Shown here: positions 43,068 to 51,717 of the stretch, piece after piece
Numbering within the stretch: position 1 is the stretch's first letter
Layout: each line of letters begins with the position of its first letter
Origin: Curvibacter gracilis ATCC BAA-807
GTDB lineage: Bacteria; Pseudomonadota; Gammaproteobacteria; Burkholderiales; Burkholderiaceae_C
Assembly (NCBI RefSeq): GCF_000518645.1
Contig: NZ_JADZ01000025.1
Span: forward strand, 41,900-105,899
DNA: 64,000 nt
Reading direction: 5' to 3'
Position numbers and translations under genes: made by a program
The notes under the pieces: model-generated
What the model was told of the DNA's origin: nothing
The model's database searches: none
What the model saw: only the letters and a program-made list of their open reading frames with translations

Positions 43068-44066
43068 TCAGTCCAGTTGCCCGCGCTCGCGCAGGCGGGC
43101 CACCCGGGTCTTCTCGCGCGCCAGGGTCTGGATCGCGTAGGCGCGGTACTCGGTGGGGCCCAGGTAGTTGGCCCGCTGGTTGAGTTGCGCCATCACCTTC
43201 TGGCTGGCCGGCGACTCCAGGGCCTTCTTGAAGGCGTCATGCAGCCGCTGGGCCCGCTCGGGGGGCAGGCCGCGTGGGGCGGCCAGGCCGTAGGGCGAGT
43301 CGATCCACAGCGGGATGCCGCTGTCGACCAGGGTGGGGGTCTTGCTGTCGTTGGGCAGGGGCTTTTCGGTCAGCATGACCAGGTAGCGCAGCTTGCCCGA
43401 CTCGATGTGCGGCATGGCCACGCCCGACAGCGGGGCTGCGTCCAGGTGCCCGCCCAGCAAGGCGGCGGTGATGTCGGCATCGCCCTTGTAGGGCACCATG
43501 TTGAGTTCGATGCCGGCGGCGGCCGCGATCTCGTCCATCACGATGCGCGGGGTGCCGATGGCGCCGGCCGCACCCACATTGATCTTGCCGGGGCGGCGCT
43601 TCGCGTCGGCCGCAAAGTCGGCCCAGGTCTTCCAGGGCGCGTTGGCGGGCACGGCCAGGCCAAAGGTGTAGTCGGACAGCAGCAACAGGTAGCTGAAGGT
43701 GGTGGCCGGGTCGTAGGGCACCTTGTTGATGAAGGGCTCGCGGTACACCGAGGCCGGCAGGATGGCCAGGGTGTAGCCGTCGGCCGCGGCACGCGCCAGG
43801 GCTGCGGCGGCATTGGTGCCGTTGGCCCCGGGGCGGTTGTCCAGCACCACCGGCTGGCCCAGCTGCTGGCCCGCCACCTCGGCCAGCGCACGCAGGTGCT
43901 GGTCGGTGGGCCCGCCGGCCCCGTAGGGCACCAGCAGGGTGATGGGCTTGGTCGGGAAGGCGGTGCTTTGCGCGAGGGCCGGGCCTGTGATGGTGGCGGT
44001 GGCGGCCAGGGCCATGCTCAGCCACTGACGGCGGTTGGGGGCGTTCTGTGAGGATGGTGTGGTCAT
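43068..44066 (-). CDS. Bug family tripartite tricarboxylate receptor
   Basis: This 332-residue periplasmic solute receptor has a signal sequence with twin-Arg-like NRRQWLSMALA and a cut near LAQSTA, then the Bug core: FPTKPITLLVPYGAGGPTD and VVLDNRPGANGTN, both of which contact the carboxylate ligand. Bug proteins bind organic acids such as dicarboxylates or aromatic acids. The TctA/TctB membrane partners are not nearby, as is common in Burkholderiales. It stands between another Bug gene and the thioesterase in the leftward operon. RBS GGAGACACG precedes the ATG. Confidence 0.93.
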   Translation of the reverse strand: MTTPSSQNAPNRRQWLSMALAATATITGPALAQSTAFPTKPITLLVPYGAGGPTDQHLRALAEVAGQQLGQPVVLDNRPGANGTNAAAALARAAADGYTLAILPASVYREPFINKVPYDPATTFSYLLLLSDYTFGLAVPANAPWKTWADFAADAKRRPGKINVGAAGAIGTPRIVMDEIAAAAGIELNMVPYKGDADITAALLGGHLDAAPLSGVAMPHIESGKLRYLVMLTEKPLPNDSKTPTLVDSGIPLWIDSPYGLAAPRGLPPERAQRLHDAFKKALESPASQKVMAQLNQRANYLGPTEYRAYAIQTLAREKTRVARLRERGQLD

Positions 44067-44098
44067 GTCGTGTCTCCCTGAAATCGTTGGCGGGGCGC

Positions 44099-45115
44099 TC
44101 AATCGAGCTGGGCCCCCGAGGCTTTCACCACCTCGCGCCACAGCGCCACCTCGCTGCGGATGAACTGGCCCAGTTGCTCGGGGCGGGTCTGGGTGGCGAT
44201 CTCCAGGCCCTGGGCCTCCAGGGTCTGGCGCACCTCGGGCTGGTTCAGGGCCTGCACCAGGGCGGTGTTCAGGCGCTGGATGGTCTCGGGCGGGGTGCCG
44301 GCCGGCACCACGATGCCGAAGAACACGCTGACGTCAAACGGGTTCAGGCCCTGCTCCTGCAGCGTGGGCACCTCGGGCAGGCTCTTGGAGCGGGTGGCCG
44401 AGGTGACGCCCAGGATGCGCAGCTTGCCGGCCTTGATGTGGGGCAGGGCGGTCAGTACATCGGTGAAGGCCATGGACACCTGGCCGCCCAGCAGGTCGTT
44501 CAGTGCCGGGCCCGTGCCCTTGTAGGGCACGTGCTGGATGTCGGTGCCGGCACGCATGTTGAACAGCACCCCCGCCAGGTGCGAACTGGCGCCATTGCCC
44601 GACGAGGCATAGCTCAGCTTGCCCGGGTTGGCCTTGGCGTGGGCGATCAGTTCGCTCACGTTTTTGGCCGGCAGGCCCGGGTGCACCACCAGCACATTGG
44701 GCAGGTGGCCGATGCGGATCACGGGCGCAAAGCTCTTGATCGGGTCGTAGCCCATCTTGCTGTACAGGCTCACATTGATGGCCAGGGGGCCCGAGGTGCC
44801 GAACAGCAGGGTGTTGCCATTGGGGGCGGCGCGGGCCACCACCTCGGCGCCGATGTTGCCGCCGGCACCGGGCCGGTTGTCCACCAGCACGCTCTGGCCC
44901 AGCAAGGGCTTGAGCGCATTGGCCAGGGTGCGGGCCATGGCATCGGTGGGGCCGCCGGGCGAGAACGGCACCACCAGCGTGACGGGCTGTGGGTTGCCCT
45001 GGGCCCCGGCGGGCAGGCTGGACAGCAGCAGCGTCGGGGCGGCCAGCAGGCTCAGCTGCCGCAAGGACTGGCGCCGGTTGAGGCGCCGGTTGAGGGGGTG
45101 GGTCGTGGGGGTCAT
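44099..45115 (-). CDS. Bug family tripartite tricarboxylate receptor
   Basis: This 338-residue receptor has a twin-Arg-like signal sequence (NRRQSLRQLSLLAAPTLLLS, cut near AGAQG), the ligand loops VTLVVPFSPGGPTDAMAR and VLVDNRPGAGGNIGAE, and the family motif YASSGNGASSHLAG then QHVPYKGTGPAL. It shares only moderate similarity with its neighbour, so the two probably bind different or related acids. It lies between the acyl-CoA dehydrogenase and the second Bug gene, all in one leftward operon. Confidence 0.93.
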   Translation of the reverse strand: MTPTTHPLNRRLNRRQSLRQLSLLAAPTLLLSSLPAGAQGNPQPVTLVVPFSPGGPTDAMARTLANALKPLLGQSVLVDNRPGAGGNIGAEVVARAAPNGNTLLFGTSGPLAINVSLYSKMGYDPIKSFAPVIRIGHLPNVLVVHPGLPAKNVSELIAHAKANPGKLSYASSGNGASSHLAGVLFNMRAGTDIQHVPYKGTGPALNDLLGGQVSMAFTDVLTALPHIKAGKLRILGVTSATRSKSLPEVPTLQEQGLNPFDVSVFFGIVVPAGTPPETIQRLNTALVQALNQPEVRQTLEAQGLEIATQTRPEQLGQFIRSEVALWREVVKASGAQLD

Positions 45116-45148
45116 GGGGCTTGTCTCCTGTTGTTTTTGGGGGGGCGC

Positions 45149-46909
45149 TCAGCTGTCAGACCACAGGTTGACGCGGGCCACACCGCCGGTCGAGGGCGTG
45201 GGGTCGAACAAGGGGCCCAGGTCAACGGAGGCCGTCGTGGGGCCTTGCAGCGGGTCGTGTGGCAGCAGGCGGTGCAGCAGCACCAGCTGGGCCATCAGCA
45301 TGCGGCGCGCCGAGCCGGTGCGGCTGGCCTCCCAGCCCATGGCGGCGGCTGCGCTCAGGTGGTAGAGCGCCGAGGCGGCCTGGCGGGTCAGGGCTTCGTG
45401 CTCGCGCTCGGTGGCGGCCAGGGCCAGGGTGCTGGCCTGCTCCACCAGGCCCAGCAGCCGGGCCTGGGCGGCGGGGTGCCACTGGCTGTCGGCGATCAGT
45501 TGCCGCACATGGGCCTGCCACACCGGCAGCGAGCCCTCGCGCCGGATGGCGCGCATCACGTCCAGGGCCACGATGTTGCTGGTGCCCTCCCAGATCGAGC
45601 CCAGGTGGGCGTCGCGCACGATGCGCGGGTCGCCCCATTCCTCGATGTAGCCGCAGCCGCCGCGCACCTCCATGGCGTCGCCGGCCACGCGCCGCGCGTC
45701 GCGGCAGGCGCGGAACTTGATCAGCGGCGTCAGCAGCCGGGTCAGGGCGTAGGCACCGGGCTCGCCTGCGTCGGCGCGGCGCAGGGCGTCGGCGGTCTGG
45801 AACACCATGCTGCGGGCCTCTTCGGCGGGCAGCAGGATCTTGGCCAACTGGCGCTGCATCAGCGGCATGTCGATCAGGTGGCGGCCAAAGGCCTGGCGAT
45901 GCCGGGCGATGTGCAGGGCCTCGGCCACGGCGCGGCGCATCAGGCCGGCGGCCCGCATGCCGTTGGACAGGCGCGAGTTGTTCACCATGTCGGCCATCTG
46001 GGCAAAGCCGCGACCCAGCTCGCCCACCAGCCAGGCCTTGGCGCCTTCGAGGCGGATCTCGCCGCTGGCCATCGAGCGGGTGCCCAGCTTGTCCTTGAGG
46101 CGGATGATGCGGTAGGCATTGGCGCTGCCGTCCGGCAGCTCGCGCGGCAGCAGGAACAGCGACACGCCCTTCATGCCGGCCGGGCCGCCCTGGTGGCGCG
46201 CCAGCACCATGGCCAGGCCGGCGTCGGGGTTGGAGCAGAACCACTTGTCGCCATGCAGGCGCCAGGCCTGCGGGTCTTCGGGGTCGGGGCGGGCTTCGGT
46301 GCTGGTGGCCGCCACGTCCGAGCCGGCGCCTTGCTCGGTCATGAACATGGCGCCCTGGGTCAGGGCATCGAGGTCTTGCGTCACCAGGCGGTCGAGGTAG
46401 CGCTGCACCAGGGCCGGCTCGCCGTACTTGCGCAGGGTTCGGGTCAGCGAGTCGGTCATCGACAGCGGGCAGCACAGGCCGAACTCGGCCTGCACGAACA
46501 GGTAGCTCAGCGCGTACTTGGCGGCCGCCGGCATGGGCTGGGGCCAACCCAGCACGCCGGCGCGGTGCGACATCGCGGCCAGGCCGAATTCGCTGAAGGC
46601 CAGCCGCTCCATCTCGATGTAGTCGGGGTGCTTGAGGATGCGTTCCTGGTCCAGCCCGGTGCGGGTGCGCAGCTGCAGGGTGGGCGGGTTCTGGTCGGCG
46701 CTGTGGGCCAGCTCGTCGAGGCGGCCGCCGGCCAGGGCGCCCAGGCGCTCCAGGTGTGGCTGCAGGTGGGCGGCCAGGTCGGGCGGCAGGTACAGGGGCA
46801 GCAACTGCTGCAGCTCGGTGTCTTCCAGGTAGGCGTTGGTGCCGGCGCGATCGGGCACCGGGTGTTCGGTGGGAGGCGTTTGAAGAGCTTGGGGCAGGCG
46901 GGCGTTCAT
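45149..46909 (-). CDS. Acyl-CoA dehydrogenase, large AidB-like type
   Basis: This 586-residue flavoenzyme is longer than standard acyl-CoA dehydrogenases (about 390) because of an N-terminal extension and a C-terminal helical domain, as in AidB/FadE-like members. Seen: GAMFMTEQGAGSDVAATST, GDKWFCSNPDAG, the conserved GGCGYIEEW and the EGTSNIVALDVMRAI loop that bears the catalytic Glu position. It would oxidise an acyl-CoA with electrons to ETF. I chose ATG 46909 (MNARLPQ); an upstream in-frame start at 46981 reaches into the operator. It is the first gene of the leftward operon and diverges from lysR. Confidence 0.88.
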   Translation of the reverse strand: MNARLPQALQTPPTEHPVPDRAGTNAYLEDTELQQLLPLYLPPDLAAHLQPHLERLGALAGGRLDELAHSADQNPPTLQLRTRTGLDQERILKHPDYIEMERLAFSEFGLAAMSHRAGVLGWPQPMPAAAKYALSYLFVQAEFGLCCPLSMTDSLTRTLRKYGEPALVQRYLDRLVTQDLDALTQGAMFMTEQGAGSDVAATSTEARPDPEDPQAWRLHGDKWFCSNPDAGLAMVLARHQGGPAGMKGVSLFLLPRELPDGSANAYRIIRLKDKLGTRSMASGEIRLEGAKAWLVGELGRGFAQMADMVNNSRLSNGMRAAGLMRRAVAEALHIARHRQAFGRHLIDMPLMQRQLAKILLPAEEARSMVFQTADALRRADAGEPGAYALTRLLTPLIKFRACRDARRVAGDAMEVRGGCGYIEEWGDPRIVRDAHLGSIWEGTSNIVALDVMRAIRREGSLPVWQAHVRQLIADSQWHPAAQARLLGLVEQASTLALAATEREHEALTRQAASALYHLSAAAAMGWEASRTGSARRMLMAQLVLLHRLLPHDPLQGPTTASVDLGPLFDPTPSTGGVARVNLWSDS

Positions 46910-46973
46910 GGGTCGGGCTCCAGGGCAGGGGATGCGGCATTGTTCAAAGCGCGGACTGTTGTGTCTAATATTG

Positions 46974-46998
46974 AATTTCACTGATCCGATCTGAAATT
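46974..46998. promoter_or_regulatory. Inverted repeat, likely LysR operator
   Basis: AATTTCA (46974-46980), an 11-base spacer and TGAAATT (46992-46998) form a perfect dyad that fits the T-N11-A LysR-type core with longer arms. It lies between the acyl-CoA dehydrogenase and lysR starts and ends three bases before the lysR ATG, so binding would repress lysR and control the divergent operon. Confidence 0.7.
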
Positions 46999-47001
46999 TG
47001 T

Positions 47002-47901
47002 ATGGCCGTTGAAATGCGCCACCTGCGCTACTTCCTGGTGTTGGCCGATGAACTGCACTTCGGCCGCGCGGCGCGGCGCCTGCACATCGCCCAGCCGCCG
47101 CTCAGCTTCAACATCAAGCAGCTGGAGCAGACCCTGGGGGTGCAGCTGCTGGAGCGAAACAGCCATGGCGTCAAGCTGACCCCGGCGGGCGAGGTGTTCC
47201 GCCAGTCGGCCGCGCGGGTGCTGGCCGAGACCGAAGCCGCCACCCAGCGGGCGCGCGATGTGGCCCAGGGCGTCACGGCGCGGGTGCGCATCGGCTTTGT
47301 CGGCTCCATGCTGTTCCGTGGCCTGCCCGAGCGCCTGCAGGCCTTCCAGGCCCTGCACCCGCAGGTGCAGACCGAGCTGATCGAGCTCAATTCGGCCCAG
47401 CAGCTCGAGGCCATGGCCCGCGGCAGCATCGATCTGGGCTTTGTGCACACCGCCCGCGTGCCGCCGGATCTGAGCCGCTCGCTGTACATGTCCGAGCCCT
47501 TTGTGGCCTGCCTGCCCGAGGCCCACCCGGCCGGTGGGCCGCAGGGGGTGGACCTGGCGGTCCTGGCCAGCGAGCCCCTGGTGCTGTTCTCACGCGGGGC
47601 CTCGCCTGATTACTACGAGCGCGTGCTCACCTTGTCGGGCCAGTTGGGCCTGCAGCCGCGCGTGCGCCACGAGGTGCGGCACTGGCTCAGCGTGGTGGCC
47701 CTGGTCGGCAAGGGCATGGGCTGGGCCCTGGTGCCGCAGGCGCTGGCCGGCAGCGGCGTGGCCGGCGTGGCCTACCACCTGCTGCCCCCGTCGGACATCC
47801 GCTCGGAGGTGCATCTGGTCTGGAACGAGCGCAGCATGCCGGCGGTGTTGCCGCTGCTTTTGGGGGCCTTGCAATCCTCCGAGATGGCGCAGGTCGCATA
47901 A
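47002..47901 (+). CDS. LysR-type transcriptional regulator
   Basis: This 299-residue regulator has the N-terminal winged helix-turn-helix MRHLRYFLVLADELHFGRAARRLHIAQPPLSFNIKQLE (shown only to residue limits as a known LysR start, in pieces) and a periplasmic-binding-like effector domain with IGFVGSMLFRGLPERL. It resembles the BenM/CatM branch that responds to aromatic or organic acids. It diverges from the acyl-CoA dehydrogenase operon, the likely target, and a perfect inverted repeat lies right before its start codon. Confidence 0.93.
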   Translation: MAVEMRHLRYFLVLADELHFGRAARRLHIAQPPLSFNIKQLEQTLGVQLLERNSHGVKLTPAGEVFRQSAARVLAETEAATQRARDVAQGVTARVRIGFVGSMLFRGLPERLQAFQALHPQVQTELIELNSAQQLEAMARGSIDLGFVHTARVPPDLSRSLYMSEPFVACLPEAHPAGGPQGVDLAVLASEPLVLFSRGASPDYYERVLTLSGQLGLQPRVRHEVRHWLSVVALVGKGMGWALVPQALAGSGVAGVAYHLLPPSDIRSEVHLVWNERSMPAVLPLLLGALQSSEMAQVA

Positions 47902-47959
47902 TCGCGCCCTTGGCCAGCACCGCCCACAGGGGGCCGTTGCTGGCATCTGAAGGGCTCTT

Positions 47960-48352
47960 GTGAGAAAAACATACAGTTTCCAGGCTGAAGGCCGCCACCC
48001 CGACCGGGTGCTCGAATCGGTCAAGCACGACATCCGCAAATACCTCAAGCGCGAGCGTCGCCGCGACCTGCCCGAGGGCGCTGATTTCTGGGATTTCGAC
48101 TGCCGCATCGGCGCCGACAAGGACAGCGCCGAGGTGGTGCTGCTGTCGGCCCTGATCGGCCAGGTCGATGCCATCGCCAAGGGCGGTGCCACCCAGGCCT
48201 ATGTCGAGGTGCTGGCCCGCGCCGCGCAGCGCCCGCCCCGGCCCGAAGGCTGGGTGTCCAAGCGCGAAGCGGCCCTGGCTGCGGGTCTGGACGGGCACGG
48301 CGGCGACGGCGAAGATGAGGCCGACGACACCGAGCAGGAGCCCCAACCATGA
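47960..48352 (+). CDS. DUF6172-like conserved protein
   Basis: This 130-residue protein begins MRKTYSFQAEGRHPDRVLES, then VKHDIRKYLKRERRRDLPEG and DFWDFDCRIG, a pattern I associate with the uncharacterised DUF6172 family of betaproteobacteria and pseudomonads. The N-terminal half is basic; the C-terminal 30 residues are Gly/Asp/Glu-rich. The start is GTG at 47960. It overlaps the next unknown gene by ATGA, so both are co-translated. No function is known. Confidence 0.75.
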   Translation: MRKTYSFQAEGRHPDRVLESVKHDIRKYLKRERRRDLPEGADFWDFDCRIGADKDSAEVVLLSALIGQVDAIAKGGATQAYVEVLARAAQRPPRPEGWVSKREAALAAGLDGHGGDGEDEADDTEQEPQP

Positions 48353-48780
48353 TCCTCACCGACATCGCGATCGAACACGTCTACAAGGGCCGCAAGGTCA
48401 GCGAGCCGGTCACCTTCACGGTGCACCCCTTTGCCGAGCCGGAGGGCGAACACGCCGGCCTGTTCGAGGTGATGCTGAGCCTGCGCGGCTCGGGTGAAGA
48501 CAAGGTGCGCTCGGGCTGGGTCACGCTGGAGCAGCTGGCCGAGCTGTACGCCCGCGAGCTGATGGTCAAGCGCGGCCTGCGCCTGCGGGTGCGCCCGCTG
48601 GCCGACGGCGTCTACCCCGACACGTTTCCGGGCAAGAAGGTGCCGCGCAGCTGCGTGGCGCCGGGCTCGGATTTCGAGCGCCTGATCAAGTCGGTGGACC
48701 GGGCCCGCCCCGTGTCGGCCGGCCTGCGCGCCCAGATCGCGCTGTGGGACGCGCCGCCTGAAGAAGAGCCTGAGGCCTGA
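48349..48780 (+). CDS. Unknown protein coupled to the DUF6172-like gene
   Basis: I do not recognise the family. The 143-residue protein is soluble, with no signal or membrane helix, a mixed alpha/beta look (ILTDIAIEHVYKGRKVSEPV, FTVHPFAEPEGEH, LFEVMLSLRGSGEDKV) and an acidic tail. One Cys lies in PRSCVAPGSDF. The ATG at 48349 overlaps the preceding gene by four bases, showing operon-level coupling and suggesting a shared task. Confidence 0.75.
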   Translation: MILTDIAIEHVYKGRKVSEPVTFTVHPFAEPEGEHAGLFEVMLSLRGSGEDKVRSGWVTLEQLAELYARELMVKRGLRLRVRPLADGVYPDTFPGKKVPRSCVAPGSDFERLIKSVDRARPVSAGLRAQIALWDAPPEEEPEA

Positions 48781-48810
48781 GCGTTCAGGCCCTCGGTTCC
48801 GACCACGGGT

Positions 48811-50028
48811 TCACACGATCGGCTGCGCCAGCCGCCGCTGCGGCCAGCCGAAAAACCGGGCCACCTCCTCGCGCCGGGCCAGCGTGTCGGCCTCACCCAG
48901 CGCCATCAGCGCGTGGGTGTAAGAGGCCTCGAACAGCAGGTAGCTGGCCAGGGCCGAGCCCTGGGCCTGCGGCCCGGCCTTGCTGACACCGGCCCCATGC
49001 AACAGCGTGCGCACCGGCCCGGGCAGGGCGTCCAGGTGGCGGGCGGCGATGTCGTCCAGGCGCTGGCTGGGGGCGATCACCAGACATTCCACCGGGCGCA
49101 GCGGCGTGTTCTCCAGCGCCTGCGCCGGCAGCAGTGACAGGGTGCGGTTGATGCGCGCCAGGCGCTCGATGTCCACCGCCATGGCGTCCAGAAAAATGCT
49201 CGACATGGCATGGCCTGCAATTTGCGCGAGGCTGGGGTAGCGCCGGTCGGGCAGGCGTTGGGCGGCGGGTTCGTGCATGCGGCCGGCGCCGATCACCAGC
49301 ATGCGCTGCGCCCCCAGGTGGATGGCGGGCGACAGCGGCGCGGTCTGGCGCATGGTGCCGTCGCCATACCAGGCCGAGCGGCCCTCGCTGAACAGGCGCT
49401 GGGCCGGAAACACAAACGGAATGGCCGCCGAGGCCAGCAGGTGTTCATGGGACAAGGCCGTGGGCACGGCCAGGCGCTGCGAGCGCACCCAGGGTTCGAT
49501 CGGCTGGGTCGAGTTGTAGAAGGTGACGTGCTCGCCCGTGCTGTAGCTGGAGGCGGTCACGGCCAGGGCATGCACATGGCGCCGTGCCAGCATGGCGGGC
49601 AGGCGCTCCATCGGCACCACGCGTTGCAGCAGTCCGATCAGGGGGCTGTTGTCGAGCAGCGAGCGCGGGCGAAAGCGCCGCCAGCGCGCCAGCGCCCAGC
49701 CGATCGAGAGCATGGTCAGCCATTGGGCGCCGTTGCGGGCCACGCCCAGCATGTCGGCGCGGTACACGTCCTCGGCGCGGAAGTGCGCCCATACCTCGGT
49801 GATGCGGGCCACGGCGTCGTTGAAGTCGTCGGCATGGCAGGCCAGGGCGGCGCTGTTGATGGCGCCGGCCGAGGTGCCGACGATGATGCCGAAGGGGTTG
49901 ACCCGGCTGTCCGCCTCGCCCACGGCCTCGCGGCGCAGGGCGGCCAGGGTCTTGAGAACGCCCACCTGGTAGGCGGCGCGGGCGCCGCCTCCGCTGAGCA
50001 CAAGAGCAGTTCGGCTGGGGTCGATCAT
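48811..50028 (-). CDS. Patatin-like phospholipase
   Basis: This 405-residue protein has the patatin catalytic dyad setting: the oxyanion loop GGGARA (13-18), the nucleophile Ser53 in GTSAG and the Asp in YGDGTMRQ about residue 218 where DG(G/A) is expected. Family members hydrolyse acyl chains from phospholipids. A short membrane-like stretch lies in LTMLSIGWALARW. There is no signal peptide, so it may act on the inner face. It converges with the preceding small genes and stands apart from the response regulator by 200 bases. Confidence 0.9.
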   Translation of the reverse strand: MIDPSRTALVLSGGGARAAYQVGVLKTLAALRREAVGEADSRVNPFGIIVGTSAGAINSAALACHADDFNDAVARITEVWAHFRAEDVYRADMLGVARNGAQWLTMLSIGWALARWRRFRPRSLLDNSPLIGLLQRVVPMERLPAMLARRHVHALAVTASSYSTGEHVTFYNSTQPIEPWVRSQRLAVPTALSHEHLLASAAIPFVFPAQRLFSEGRSAWYGDGTMRQTAPLSPAIHLGAQRMLVIGAGRMHEPAAQRLPDRRYPSLAQIAGHAMSSIFLDAMAVDIERLARINRTLSLLPAQALENTPLRPVECLVIAPSQRLDDIAARHLDALPGPVRTLLHGAGVSKAGPQAQGSALASYLLFEASYTHALMALGEADTLARREEVARFFGWPQRRLAQPIV

Positions 50029-50065
50029 GCGGTGTGTTGGGGGGACGGCACCCCATTGGTACCGC

Positions 50066-50093
50066 TTGACCTGCAGAATATCCCAGTTATCTT
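50066..50093 (+). promoter_or_regulatory. Candidate sigma-70 promoter of the response regulator gene
   Basis: TTGACC (50066-50071) and TATCTT (50088-50093) are 16 bases apart, a fair match to the sigma-70 consensus, in the 200-base gap between the patatin gene and the response regulator. A long untranslated leader of about 130 bases would result. No operator is evident. Confidence 0.4.
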
Positions 50094-50230
50094 GAACTTA
50101 GGAGGGTGACTGCCCTGCCTCAGGACTTGCCCTGTATTGCGGGGTTCGCGCAGTGGCCGCCTGCAAAGCCGCCTTAAAATCCCCCAGCCCGATTCAGTTC
50201 GGTCCCAGACATTCAACCGGAATCCAGAGC

Positions 50231-50605
50231 ATGAGCCTCAGCAAAGTGGTGCTGATCATTGATGACAACGACGACATCCGACGCCTGCTGCGCATGACGC
50301 TCGAGTTCGAGGATTTCGACGTGGTCGAAGCCACCCACGGGGCCGAGGGGCTGGAGATGGCGCACCTGCGCCGCCCCGACATGATCATCTGCGACGTGAT
50401 GATGCCCGGCATGTCAGGCCACGAGGTGTGCCAGGCCGTGACCATGGACCCCGAGCTGACCGGCATCCCGGTGCTGATGCTGTCGGCCCTCGACAAAAAG
50501 ACCGATGTGGACCAGGCGCGCGACGCCGGGGCCCGCGGCTACCTCACCAAGCCTTTTTCGCCCACCGAGTTGATGCACGCCGTGCGCCACCTGGTGGGCC
50601 GCTGA
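50231..50605 (+). CDS. Single-domain response regulator (CheY-like)
   Basis: This 124-residue protein is a lone receiver domain with no output domain. The acidic pocket D11-D12, the phosphoacceptor D55 in IICDVMMPG, the S85 switch and the K107 in LTKPF are all present. It must signal through a partner protein or act in a phosphorelay. No histidine kinase adjoins. The ATG at 50231 follows CCAGAGC. The next gene, on the other strand, converges after 11 bases. Confidence 0.92.
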   Translation: MSLSKVVLIIDDNDDIRRLLRMTLEFEDFDVVEATHGAEGLEMAHLRRPDMIICDVMMPGMSGHEVCQAVTMDPELTGIPVLMLSALDKKTDVDQARDAGARGYLTKPFSPTELMHAVRHLVGR

Positions 50606-50616
50606 GCCCCTCTGGA

Positions 50617-51546
50617 TCAGGTCGCGCTGGCCGTCTCCGGCGGGCTGTGGCCCGGCATGGCCTTGCCCAGGATGAAGTCGATGCAGGTGCGCACGGCACG
50701 GGTCTGGTGCCGGTTGGGCATGTACAGCAGGTACATGCCGGTGCCGAAGATGCTCAGCCGGTATTCGTCGAACAGGGTCTGCACCTCGCCGCTGTCCACT
50801 GCGTCCTGCACCACGTAGTCGGGCACCAGGCCCACCCCCAGCCCGGCCAGGATGCCGTCGCGCAGAAACGGAAAATGCTCCGAGATCAGCGTCGGCTCCA
50901 GCGTGATCTCTTCGCGCACCCCCTCCAGATAGGCCCGCAGGCGCAATTGCCGGCCCACCACCCCGGAGGTGATCAACGGGGCGGTGCGCAGCTGCTCCAG
51001 CGTCAATGGGCGGCCATGCGCCTCAAGCCAGCCGCGTGAGGCGCAGGCCAGGTAGCGCACCGGGCCCAGGTCGCGCGCCACCAGCTGGGGCGGCGGCTCG
51101 GGCATGACGCGGATGGCGATGTCCACGCCGTCGCGCACCAGATCGTCCACGCGGTTCTCGAACATCACATCGAGCACGATGCCGGGGTACAGGCGCTTGA
51201 ACTCGATCAGCCAGGGCGACATCACCATCTGCCCATAGCCGCTGGGCACGCTCAGGCCCACACGGCCCTGCAGGCCCTGACCCAGGGTGTTGATGGTCTC
51301 GCGGGCGGCCAGCAGTTCGTTGACGATGCTGCGCCCATGCTCGTACAGCCGCATGCCCACCTCGGTGGGCTCCACCCGGCGCGTGGTGCGCCGCACCAGC
51401 TGCACGCCCACCGACTTCTCCAGCTGGCTCAGGTGGTAGCTCACGTTGGCGCGGCTCATCTTGAGCTTGCGCGCCGCCTGGCTGAGGTTGCCTGAATCGA
51501 TGATCTCGACCAGCAGGGTGAGGGAGCCAAGGTCCAGGCTGTGCAT
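50617..51546 (-). CDS. LysR-type transcriptional regulator
   Basis: This 309-residue regulator has a typical LysR N-terminus: LTLLVEIIDSGNLSQAARKL, then SRANVSYHLSQLEKSVGVQL and RRTTRRVEPTEVG. The C-terminal substrate domain begins at LQGRVGLSVPSGYG and resembles the CrgA/DsdC-like branch. It diverges from the FadJ-like gene, the first gene of the long catabolic island, with 171 bases between. A perfect 7-base inverted repeat lies there. It is the obvious candidate controller of the island. Confidence 0.92.
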   Translation of the reverse strand: MHSLDLGSLTLLVEIIDSGNLSQAARKLKMSRANVSYHLSQLEKSVGVQLVRRTTRRVEPTEVGMRLYEHGRSIVNELLAARETINTLGQGLQGRVGLSVPSGYGQMVMSPWLIEFKRLYPGIVLDVMFENRVDDLVRDGVDIAIRVMPEPPPQLVARDLGPVRYLACASRGWLEAHGRPLTLEQLRTAPLITSGVVGRQLRLRAYLEGVREEITLEPTLISEHFPFLRDGILAGLGVGLVPDYVVQDAVDSGEVQTLFDEYRLSIFGTGMYLLYMPNRHQTRAVRTCIDFILGKAMPGHSPPETASAT

Positions 51547-51571
51547 CAGATGGGTGGTTGTTCAAAATGGT

Positions 51572-51586
51572 TTGACAGTCTGTCAA
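51572..51586. promoter_or_regulatory. Perfect inverted repeat in the lysR / fadJ-like promoter region
   Basis: TTGACAGTCTGTCAA is a perfect 7-base dyad around a central T, 26 bases before the LysR start and 132 before the FadJ-like start. A related half site TTGTCAAG lies at 51599-51606. It is too long by one for an FNR box and matches a dimeric regulator, probably the adjacent LysR or an outside GntR/TetR protein. Confidence 0.6.
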
Positions 51587-51717
51587 TGGTTCATGGGATT
51601 GTCAAGAATGACTGTCGCCACAACAATCGCTGGCTGTGGCGGATTCATCTGCCAGCCTCCTGCCTGCCAACTGCTTGTCATTGGCTTGCCATTTCATAGC
51701 CTCCGGAGACAAAACCC

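Noticed and set aside
44048..46984. A 978-codon open frame on the plus strand across the Bug and acyl-CoA dehydrogenase genes
   Set aside because: Its low-complexity Gly, Ala, His and Gln composition and its overlap with well-supported minus-strand genes mark it as a high-GC shadow.
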